64,000 nucleotides of DNA from Bacteroidota bacterium (GTDB lineage Bacteria; Bacteroidota; Ignavibacteria; Palsa-1295). The stretch's first letter is position 1. The number at the start of each line of letters is the position of its first letter. Position numbers and translations under genes: made by a program. The stretch covers positions 372,001 to 436,000 of the forward strand of contig JAUZNX010000002.1 of assembly GCA_030706745.1 (NCBI GenBank), in the 5' to 3' direction. The notes under the pieces are model-generated. The model worked only from the letters and a program-made list of their open reading frames with translations, ran no database searches and had not been told where the DNA came from. Shown piece after piece: positions 46,268 to 53,631 of this stretch.

Positions 46268-46972
46268 ATGCTCACCAAACGACCTTCGAACGAGCGCGGA
46301 CATGCCGATCACGGCTGGCTGAAGACGTACCATACTTTTAGCTTCGCGGACTACTATGACCCAAAACATACGCACTTCCGGACGTTGCGCGTAATTAACG
46401 AGGATACGGTGGCCCCGGAAGGCGGCTTCGGCATGCACCCGCACCGCGACATGGAGATCATCACGTATATTCTCTCCGGCGCGATCGAGCATGAGGACTC
46501 GATGGGCAACAAAGGCATCATTCGTCCGGGAGACGTGCAACGGATGACGGCTGGTACTGGGGTCGTGCATAGCGAGTTCAATCCTTCAAAGTCTGAGCCG
46601 GTACACCTTCTGCAAATCTGGTTGTATCCGGAGAAGCATGGTCTTACGCCAAGCTATGAGCAGAGGACTTTTCACGATCAGGATAAGCGAAATACGTTTT
46701 GTCGCATCGCGTCGCACGATGGACACAACGACAGCGTCCAGATCAATCAGGATGCAACGGTCTACGCCAGTATTGTCTCCGATGGTGCTGAACTCAAGCA
46801 TCACTTTATTTCGGGGCGCGCAGGCTTTCTCCAGGTTGCTCGCGGGACAGTGCACATTGATGATATAGTTCTTCATCATGGGGATGCCGTTGCGATTGAG
46901 GACGAGGATTCGATTCTGATCAGAGCTTCGCAGAACGGTGAAGCCGAATTCTTACTCTTTGACTTAGCGTAA
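46268..46972 (+). CDS. Pirin family protein
   Basis: Pirins are bicupin proteins; bacterial relatives such as YhhW are quercetin dioxygenase-like. The 234-residue product has HGWLKTYHTFSFADYYDP at the start. The metal site uses HPHRDME (two His near residues 58-60), a third His in GVVHSEFN and a Glu. IYILSG-like strands follow in the N-terminal cupin, and the C-terminal cupin is present but lacks metal ligands. The FMN reductase gene overlaps its stop as TAATG. The likely function is redox or detoxification linked. Confidence 0.93.
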   Translation: MLTKRPSNERGHADHGWLKTYHTFSFADYYDPKHTHFRTLRVINEDTVAPEGGFGMHPHRDMEIITYILSGAIEHEDSMGNKGIIRPGDVQRMTAGTGVVHSEFNPSKSEPVHLLQIWLYPEKHGLTPSYEQRTFHDQDKRNTFCRIASHDGHNDSVQINQDATVYASIVSDGAELKHHFISGRAGFLQVARGTVHIDDIVLHHGDAVAIEDEDSILIRASQNGEAEFLLFDLA

Positions 46973-47526
46973 TGAAGATACTCGCATTTCTCGGCAGTCT
47001 TCGCAAGGGCTCATACAATGGGATGGCGCTCCGCGCCGCGATTGAACTCGCGCCGGCAGATATGCACATCGAGGTCGCTGAGATTGGCGACTTGCCGTTG
47101 TATAATCAGGATGTGGAAGATGCCGGCATTCCGCAATCGGTCCAGCGACTCAAGCAGCAGGTTAAAGATGCCGATGGACTCCTGTTTGCCACACCGGAGT
47201 ATAATTACTCAGTGCCGGGCGTGCTCAAGAATGCCATTGACTGGATCTCGCGTCCTCCGAAGGAGAATCCGTTCAATGGCAAGCCATGTGCGATCATGAG
47301 TGCCTCTACCGGATTGCTGGGCGGCTCGCGAGCGCAATATCACTTGCGGCAGACCTGCGTGTTTGTGAATCTATTGCCAATGAACAAACCGGAAGTCATG
47401 ATCTCCAAGGCCCAGGAAAAATTTAACGCCGATGGGACCCTTGCCGATGAAGCGACGCGGAAAATTCTTACGGTCTTCATGCAGTCCTTAATGACATGGG
47501 CCGAGCAGATCGGACGAGCTGAGTAA
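46972..47526 (+). CDS. NADPH-dependent FMN reductase
   Basis: This 184-residue flavodoxin-like enzyme reduces FMN or quinones with NADPH. FLGSLRKGSYNGMALRAA is the phosphate-binding loop. DGLLFATPEYNYSVPGVLKNAIDW is the central family signature, read in two pieces. GLLGGSRAQYHLRQ lies near residue 108. It is like chromate/azoreductase-type ChrR. It is coupled to the pirin gene by a one-base overlap, so both probably act in one detoxification or redox task. Confidence 0.94.
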   Translation: MKILAFLGSLRKGSYNGMALRAAIELAPADMHIEVAEIGDLPLYNQDVEDAGIPQSVQRLKQQVKDADGLLFATPEYNYSVPGVLKNAIDWISRPPKENPFNGKPCAIMSASTGLLGGSRAQYHLRQTCVFVNLLPMNKPEVMISKAQEKFNADGTLADEATRKILTVFMQSLMTWAEQIGRAE

Positions 47527-47937
47527 TCTATCAACATCGCTAGAAGCGTCAAACTACTTGTCGGGTTGCGTTAGTTGTTTATGTCTGTTGTGTTGCTGAG
47601 CGGGAATTTAGTTTGCGCTCTCCCTAGCCGCTGAGCGCGGAATCACCAATAATGGAGCTGTATTCCTCGGTTCTTCAATCTTTTCTTTGAAGGCCTTTCG
47701 CTTGGCATATTCCTTCCAAGTCTCACTCGCAGCTCGAAGCCCATATTGCAGGCACGTCGCGAATTGGCGTGTCTCGCACGCGAAGAATCCGTCGGGAAGC
47801 TACGGGGAGCAGCTTCTCGGTGGAGCCGCCTTTCGGTGAGTCGTAACGACGATATCCCGAGGCACTGTCGCGCCTGCAATTGCTCTCGGAACAGGGCTAC
47901 GGATTCAAAAACATAACTCACCATTACACTCAATTAT
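47527..47937. other. 411-bp region without a supported gene
   Basis: One minus-strand frame (about 47643-47933) is open but Arg-rich, has no family resemblance and no ribosome site. A second minus-strand frame reads as FFACETRQFATCLQYGLRAA and onwards but has no start codon. It may be a remnant of a gene or a repeat. No promoter or terminator is clear. Confidence 0.6.
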
Positions 47938-49626
47938 ATGGCTACTATTTTCAAAGGAGTTAACTGGGGCAAAGGACTCATTTTCAACTCCATCACTCTG
48001 GTCGCTCTTGCCAGTGTGCTCACCTTCGGTTTCGAAACGGCGTCTATGGCACAACCGGCCCAGACAGTATCCTATCAGGGACTCCTGATGAACACATCCG
48101 GTCCATTGACCGGCTTAGTCGACCTCGGGATTACATACTACGATGTCGGGACCGGCGCAGTACTTCTCACGGAGACATTTTCCGGAGTCTCTGTCACAAA
48201 GGGCGTCTTTGAACTCCAACTCGGTTCGACCGTCGGCGGACTCCCGGCGATGATCGATATTACCCGACCGATCGAATTGGGTATTCGCATCAATCAAGGC
48301 GAGGAACTCTCACCACGTGCCCGCCTGACTGCCGTGCCGTATGCGTTCACTGCGCATTCGCTCGATGGGATTCTTGCGAGCGCCACACCGACGAATGGAA
48401 AAATCTTTCCAATGCCACTTGACAACAATGGACACATCAGCTCGAACTTGCTTCCACCGATTAGCATCAATGGGATGGAGTCGACAGGAGGGAATTTCGA
48501 GATCGCTGCCGGACCGAACATCTCAGTGCAGCGTGATATTCCGAACGGTCGACTGCTCATCTCCGGAACTGCAAGCCAAATTACTGGCGTGGTTCTCGGG
48601 CAAGGTCTCATTGGTGGCGGAAGCACTGGCCTGATCACAGTTGCGCTCGATGCCGGACGGCTACCGGGTACCTGGATTACTCCGGCTTCGATCACGGGCC
48701 GGCAGTTAAGCGCAGACATCGCCGGAACCGCGCTCTATCAGGACCTCAATGGCAACCTGAATGTGGCGTACGATCCAGCACATTTCACAATGCTGGGCGA
48801 TGAGTTCACGCTCCGGATGGATGTTCCGGTTCGCGGGACAACCGCGACGTTCACGGGTGATGTCACCCTTGGCTCCGGCGACGCGAATATGACGACCGTT
48901 CTGAGTCCGCTCTCATTGCTGCATGGCGCAGATGCCGGGCTCCAGCGAATCACCTCACTGGGTGAGCCAATTGACGTAACCGACGCTGCAACCAAGGGAT
49001 ATGTCGATGGAGTGGCGTCTACACTTGCTGAAACGCTCGACGCAAAATTGGACGAACAATTACCAGCCTCCAATCTTTGGGTCGGTAACGAGAGTGGGAT
49101 TGCCCAGGCTGTCACTGTGACCGGGGACGCATCAATGGATGCAGCCGGACATCTAACCGTTACAGGAATCCAGAATATTCCGGTCGCTTCGGCTCAACCA
49201 TTGGGTGCGCAGTTACTCCGATATGATGCCGAGATGAACCGATGGGCGCCGGCTACGGTCGCCATGGGACAAATCGATGGCATTGTTGCTGGCACAGGTA
49301 TCACGGTAGACGGGTTGGATCCAAGGCAACCTCAGATCGCAGTGACTCCGCTGACTCAGACAGGAGCTGCAGGCTCTGTCGACTTTCTCAATGGTGGGCC
49401 GGCCAAGGCGAAAGAGCTCATTGCGACAATCAGCAATCCGCTCGTCACACCTGCGAGCATCATTATTGTGACGGTCAAGCTGAATGGTACCAGCATGGCT
49501 AACGATCATTATGTGGCGAACACAGCCAATGTGACAAATGGGTCGTTCGACATTCACTTCCTGCAGACCGGTGGTGACCTTAACAACGGCGAAGGTGCCA
49601 CGGTGCATTATGTCATCTTTAACTAA
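47938..49626 (+). CDS. Secreted phage tail fibre-like protein
   Basis: The 562-residue protein has a signal peptide with cleavage near ASMAQ. It opens with VSYQGLLMNTSGPLTGLVDL and RLTAVPYAFTAHSLDG, typical of secreted fibre-like proteins. The central region has repeated turns of beta-strand type and the phage-fibre phrase SLGEPIDVTDAATKGYVD (about residues 345-362). A coiled stretch follows, and the C-terminus (VKLNGTSMANDHYVANTAN) looks like a knob. It carries no T9SS tail. Trimeric display on the cell surface is the likely form. Confidence 0.8.
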   Translation: MATIFKGVNWGKGLIFNSITLVALASVLTFGFETASMAQPAQTVSYQGLLMNTSGPLTGLVDLGITYYDVGTGAVLLTETFSGVSVTKGVFELQLGSTVGGLPAMIDITRPIELGIRINQGEELSPRARLTAVPYAFTAHSLDGILASATPTNGKIFPMPLDNNGHISSNLLPPISINGMESTGGNFEIAAGPNISVQRDIPNGRLLISGTASQITGVVLGQGLIGGGSTGLITVALDAGRLPGTWITPASITGRQLSADIAGTALYQDLNGNLNVAYDPAHFTMLGDEFTLRMDVPVRGTTATFTGDVTLGSGDANMTTVLSPLSLLHGADAGLQRITSLGEPIDVTDAATKGYVDGVASTLAETLDAKLDEQLPASNLWVGNESGIAQAVTVTGDASMDAAGHLTVTGIQNIPVASAQPLGAQLLRYDAEMNRWAPATVAMGQIDGIVAGTGITVDGLDPRQPQIAVTPLTQTGAAGSVDFLNGGPAKAKELIATISNPLVTPASIIIVTVKLNGTSMANDHYVANTANVTNGSFDIHFLQTGGDLNNGEGATVHYVIFN

Positions 49627-49692
49627 AACAGAAGCGTTCATTTGAGAGCATTCTGAACACAATTTACTCACACACGCGAAAGAGAGTTCACT

Positions 49693-49723
49693 GCTGGCCA
49701 GGCGCACTGCCTGGCCAGCATGT
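49693..49723 (+). terminator. Intrinsic terminator after the fibre-like gene
   Basis: GCTGGCCAGGC pairs perfectly with GCCTGGCCAGC around GCACT. The tail ATGTTTCTC is only weakly T-rich. Confidence 0.65.
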
Positions 49724-49773
49724 TTCTCTGACAGTGCAGAACAGTGACTTGAACATTCAAAACACAAACGCAT

Positions 49774-50418
49774 ATGTCTACCACCAAAACCAACGACGAA
49801 CTAAAGGAGCTATTCTCTGCCAGCTCGAAGACACCAAAAGTAGTGACCGTCCCTAAAATGCAGTACCTCATGATCGATGGCAAGGGCGATCCGAATAAGT
49901 CGAAAGAATTCCAGGATGCCGTACAAGCACTCTATGGGCTTGCGTATACCATGAAGTTCGATCGAAAGAAGCAGGGCAAGGAAAGTGATTACAAAATTGC
50001 GCCGCTTGAAGGACTCTGGTGGAGCGAGAACATGTCGGACTTCTCCAATAATAACCGGACCAAGTGGCAATGGACGCTAATGCTCGAGCAGCCGGATTCT
50101 ATTACCAAGACGGAAGTTGCCAAAGCCGCAAAAGAAGTGGAAGAAAAAAAACATCTCGATACAGTATCGAACGTACGACTGGAGAAATGGAGTGAAGGAG
50201 AGTGTGCGCAGATTATGCACATCGGCCCATACTCCTCAGAAGCACCCACGATCGAGAAACTTCACGACTTTATCCGCGATCAAGGAGCGGATATCAGCGG
50301 CAAACACCATGAGATCTACTTGGGTGATCCGCGTCGCTCGGCACCGGAAAAACTGAAGACGATCCTCCGTCAGCCGCTCAAACGTCAGTCTCGAAATACG
50401 CTGCATCGACCCGCTTGA
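49774..50418 (+). CDS. GyrI-like domain protein
   Basis: This 214-residue cytoplasmic protein belongs to the GyrI-like small-molecule-binding group: PKMQYLMIDGKGDP near the start, YKIAPLEGLWW, then QIMHIGPYSSEAPTIEKLH and EIYLGDPRRSAPEKLKTILRQP at the end. After that last family motif, 11 extra residues (RQSRNTLHRPA, mostly) read into the antisense of the Mrr gene. The two convergent genes overlap by 41 bases. The ligand is unknown. Confidence 0.9.
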   Translation: MSTTKTNDELKELFSASSKTPKVVTVPKMQYLMIDGKGDPNKSKEFQDAVQALYGLAYTMKFDRKKQGKESDYKIAPLEGLWWSENMSDFSNNNRTKWQWTLMLEQPDSITKTEVAKAAKEVEEKKHLDTVSNVRLEKWSEGECAQIMHIGPYSSEAPTIEKLHDFIRDQGADISGKHHEIYLGDPRRSAPEKLKTILRQPLKRQSRNTLHRPA

Positions 50419-51241
50419 CGATGTATCGCTGTTGCTCGACCACTCCAATACCATGATGGACCATGAGTCGAGCGAGTTCGGCGCCATCGATGAGCAAGAT
50501 ACGCTTCTCCGAAGCTTCGGCGGCTTGCCGTGCGGCCGGAGAGAATTCTGATGTCGTAATCAACGCGCCCTTGCGAGTCGCAACGGTCGCGAGAGTGCGG
50601 ATAAAGTTTTTCACTTGCGACTTCTCCACGATAGCTCGCTCCCGAAGCGCATTGAGATAAATGGCATCATGACCGAGCTTGTGAGCTTTGACGAGTCCTT
50701 CAAGGACTCCGTGTTCCTGGCGGGTGAGAAGACCTTCCGCATGAGCGCGCGGGCTACTGTATCCCAGTGCAATGAGGACATCGAGTATGATTTGCTCGAA
50801 GTTGGCGGGCGAAGAGGCCCTAATATATTCCAAGACTTCAGCTCGAAGTGCAAGCGATTGCGCCTCGTATGCATGGCCGAGCGCTTTGTTTGGTGGCTGC
50901 CCGCAGCTCTTCGTGGCGTTCGTAGTGGGTGACGCGTACGAAGAGAGTGATCGAAGATCGCTGAAATCCAGCTTGGCTGGCGCAGTTTGAAGGATGCCAA
51001 GTCCACGCGCAGTAATACGGAAGACGCCTCGCGAGACTGGTTCTAGCAAGTTCGCGTTCTTGAAGCGCGTAGTCACGCCGGATACACACGTCCGAAGTTG
51101 TACAGGCTTCTCGGCATTAGTGCAGGGCAAACGAAAATAGTCGGCGAGATACGTTTCGGCATCGCCGGCGCTGTGAGGCTTTCCATCACCCATGAACTGT
51201 AGGAGCGGTAACATCACGCTCTCGGGATCGGGGATCTCCAT
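50378..51241 (-). CDS. Mrr-type restriction protein with degenerate catalytic site
   Basis: The 287-residue protein has an N-terminal winged-helix Mrr_N domain (about residues 1-90; MEIPDPESVMLPLLQFM, then RGVFRITARG). The C-terminal Mrr endonuclease fold (about 145-287) keeps NFEQIILDVLIALGY, TRKGALITTSEFSPAA and LLIDGAELARLM. But the active-site strand reads HGVLEG (179-182 VLEG) where Mrr has GIDG, and YLNALRE (195-201) where Mrr has YxQAKRW. Thus Asp, Gln and Lys are Glu, Asn and Leu. It is probably not an active nuclease. The start MEIPD matches the family; a longer frame to 51331 exists. Confidence 0.82.
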   Translation of the reverse strand: MEIPDPESVMLPLLQFMGDGKPHSAGDAETYLADYFRLPCTNAEKPVQLRTCVSGVTTRFKNANLLEPVSRGVFRITARGLGILQTAPAKLDFSDLRSLSSYASPTTNATKSCGQPPNKALGHAYEAQSLALRAEVLEYIRASSPANFEQIILDVLIALGYSSPRAHAEGLLTRQEHGVLEGLVKAHKLGHDAIYLNALRERAIVEKSQVKNFIRTLATVATRKGALITTSEFSPAARQAAEASEKRILLIDGAELARLMVHHGIGVVEQQRYIVKRVDAAYFETDV

Positions 51242-51302
51242 GTCTCGGAATCGGATAATGATCCGTGGGGGGATGGTATTCAATACGGAATCGAGCACAC
51301 CA

Positions 51303-51325
51303 GTTCCGTTCATCATGAACGGAAC
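51303..51325. promoter_or_regulatory. 23-bp perfect palindrome in the divergent promoter region
   Basis: GTTCCGTTCAT and ATGAACGGAAC are exact inverted arms around one base. It lies 61 bases before the Mrr start and 39 before the OmpA/PD40 start, suiting an operator for a dimeric regulator. Confidence 0.55.
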
Positions 51326-51364
51326 AGGCAAAACCCAACTGAACTCATCTGCGTTATTCTGGAC

Positions 51365-52810
51365 ATGCGTTTGCCATATAGCCTTGCAGCACCTCTGAAT
51401 GTGCCTGCTCTAATTTGTCATGCCTTGTTGATGCTCGTGCCGTTGCTAATCCCTTACACCAGCTGGGGACAGAATCCTCAGCTCCCGGGGATTAACATTG
51501 AAATTCCGCCGCCAAAGAAGTCTGCGCCCGCCGCGCCCCCAGCAGTCTTCGATCGCATCAATATGGGGCCGAATATCAATTCTGAGTATAGTGACCTGTT
51601 CCCTGTCTTGACCCCTGACGAAACGTTAATGTTTTTCGTGCGCAAGGGCGATCCTTCGAACACTGGTTACGCAAATAATCCGAACGACGAAGACATTTGG
51701 TACTCTCTTCGGCAATCGGATGGCTCCTGGTCCAAAGCAGAAAAGTTGCCAGGCCCATTGAACACCACGAATTACGATGGCGTCCGCGCGATCAATACTA
51801 CTGCCACACATCTCTATCTTCAGAACACCTATCGGGCGGATGGGACCGGTGGTAAAGGGTTTTCAATGAGTTCGAAGCAGCCCGATGGTTCGTGGTCCTT
51901 TCCCGAGCCCCTGCTTATCGACGACTATTATAACGACACGTCCATCGCGATGATGACGATCTCGGGTGACGAGAAGTATATGATCCTCTCGCTGAAACGG
52001 AAAGATGGGCTCGGTCAGCACGATCTCTATTTATCGCGAAATATTGATGGACATTTGCATTGGTCACGGCCGGAATTGATCGCAGAACTATCGACACCGG
52101 GTGATGATATCTCGCCATTTATCGCATACGACGACCGGACCATTTATTTCTCGACGAATGGTCGAGGAGGTATCGGTGACTATGACATTTTCGTCGCGCG
52201 CCGACAGGACGAAAGTTGGATGCACTGGTCGAATCCCCGGGATCTTGGCGAACCAGTCAACACTATTTCGTTCGATGCATACTTTACAATTGGCGCCCGC
52301 GGTGATACCGCCTACTTTTCGAGCGCGCATGAAACGTCAACGCGTGGATTCGGCAAGAGCGATATTTGGAAGCTCTATCTGAGAGAAGATCTCCGGCCTG
52401 GCTTCCATCTGCCGAAGGGAAGCGAGTGGGATCCGAATCTCTCCGCGAAGGACCTGCAAGGGTCCCAGATTCGGCTCGATGAGGTTCGGTTCGATGTCGG
52501 AAGCAGTTCGCTGAAAGGCGAATCCATGGCTGCGCTCGGCAAAGTTGTCGAATTGATGAAACGCTTGCCGGGACTTGCTATTGAGATTCAGGGCCACACG
52601 GACTCCCAAGGAGACCGCGAACGCAACATGGTGCTGTCTCAGAAACGGGCGGAGGCGGTCGTTACCTTTCTTGCCTCGCGAGGTGTTCGCCGCGACCGAT
52701 TAGGTGCCAAAGGCTTTGGCCCCGACCGCCCCATTGCTCCGAACGAAACGGCCTCAGGTCGGGCACTCAATCGTAGGGTGGTGATCGAGGTGACGCGCGC
52801 TGCCGATTGA
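51365..52810 (+). CDS. OmpA-family protein with PD40 propeller (PorE-like)
   Basis: This 481-residue protein has a signal peptide (cleavage near TSWGQ), a Pro-rich spacer, then PD40 propeller repeats from about residue 60 to 340 (FPVLTPDETLMFFVRKG, MTISGDEKYMILSLKRKDG, FIAYDDRTIYFSTNGRGG). The C-terminal OmpA domain (about 360-480) has EIQGHTDSQGDRERN, the peptidoglycan-binding TDxxG type, and ALNRRVVIEV. The order resembles PorE of T9SS but without the TPR domain. It is coupled to the methyltransferase by a TGATG overlap. Confidence 0.88.
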   Translation: MRLPYSLAAPLNVPALICHALLMLVPLLIPYTSWGQNPQLPGINIEIPPPKKSAPAAPPAVFDRINMGPNINSEYSDLFPVLTPDETLMFFVRKGDPSNTGYANNPNDEDIWYSLRQSDGSWSKAEKLPGPLNTTNYDGVRAINTTATHLYLQNTYRADGTGGKGFSMSSKQPDGSWSFPEPLLIDDYYNDTSIAMMTISGDEKYMILSLKRKDGLGQHDLYLSRNIDGHLHWSRPELIAELSTPGDDISPFIAYDDRTIYFSTNGRGGIGDYDIFVARRQDESWMHWSNPRDLGEPVNTISFDAYFTIGARGDTAYFSSAHETSTRGFGKSDIWKLYLREDLRPGFHLPKGSEWDPNLSAKDLQGSQIRLDEVRFDVGSSSLKGESMAALGKVVELMKRLPGLAIEIQGHTDSQGDRERNMVLSQKRAEAVVTFLASRGVRRDRLGAKGFGPDRPIAPNETASGRALNRRVVIEVTRAAD

Positions 52811-53631
52811 TGTCGTATCAAGTGCTCGAAGCCTACGATCCGGAAGCCGTCGAAGACTTCCGGTCGCTTAAAGGTAAGGGTGGACATTTCGATCGCGGGC
52901 TCTTCATCGCGGAGTCGGAAAAGATCGTCCGAAAGATTCTCGAAAGTACCGCAATGATTCCGAAGGCTCTGATGACGCCAGAGCACTTCGAATCTTTTCG
53001 TAACTTATTAGACTCTCGTACGGATTCGACAGAAGTCTATTTAGCTCCGAAACAGGAAATGGAGCAAATCGTCGGGTACCTCCTGCATCAGGGCGTCATG
53101 CTCGCCGTACAAATTCCAGAGACTCAATCGATCGAAGAAGCAGCGTTGCATTGGCGCGATCCCTTCGTTGTCGTCGCCCTCGATGGAATCTCGGATGCGG
53201 AGAATATGGGAGCGATTATTCGCACGGCGGCGGCATTTGGTGCAAGCGCGCTGATCGTGGATGATCGCTGCTGTAATCCATACTTGCGCCGCTCTGTCCG
53301 AGTCTCGATGGGGACAATTGTCGATATCGAGATCGTCCGAGTGCCCGATCTTGCGGTGTCGCTAAGAGCGTTGCGTGACGCACATCATTGCCGCATCATC
53401 GGAACGGGATTGACTGCTAGCAGCATTCCACTTAGCGAGCTTGAATCAGCTGCAAACAATGTCCTCGTGTTTGGCTCTGAGGGCTGGGGCCTTCGGCCGG
53501 AAGTCATCAAAGCATGCGACCAACTGGTGCGGATTCCCATGAACGCCAACATTGATTCGCTCAACGTTGTTGTCGCAAGTGGGATCGTACTATATGAGAT
53601 GTCGCAGTGCTTAAACCGCGAGATTCTCTAA
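52810..53631 (+). CDS. TrmH/SpoU-family RNA 2'-O-methyltransferase
   Basis: The 273-residue enzyme methylates ribose in tRNA or rRNA using SAM. The N-terminal L30-like substrate domain (about 1-105) is followed by the knotted SPOUT domain. Motif 1 is NMGAIIRTAAAFGASALIV, motif 2 LVFGSEGWGL and motif 3 IPMNANIDSLNVVVASGIVLYE, read in two pieces. The second motif has Trp where many have His. The ATG overlaps the stop of the OmpA gene. Its exact target nucleotide is unknown. It overlaps the convergent ABC-F gene by 21 bases. Confidence 0.94.
   Translation: MSYQVLEAYDPEAVEDFRSLKGKGGHFDRGLFIAESEKIVRKILESTAMIPKALMTPEHFESFRNLLDSRTDSTEVYLAPKQEMEQIVGYLLHQGVMLAVQIPETQSIEEAALHWRDPFVVVALDGISDAENMGAIIRTAAAFGASALIVDDRCCNPYLRRSVRVSMGTIVDIEIVRVPDLAVSLRALRDAHHCRIIGTGLTASSIPLSELESAANNVLVFGSEGWGLRPEVIKACDQLVRIPMNANIDSLNVVVASGIVLYEMSQCLNREIL

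Noticed and set aside
47643-47933. Minus-strand open frame of 96 codons
   Set aside because: It is Arg/Ser-rich, has no signal, motif or ribosome site and resembles an antisense shadow of non-coding or decayed DNA.
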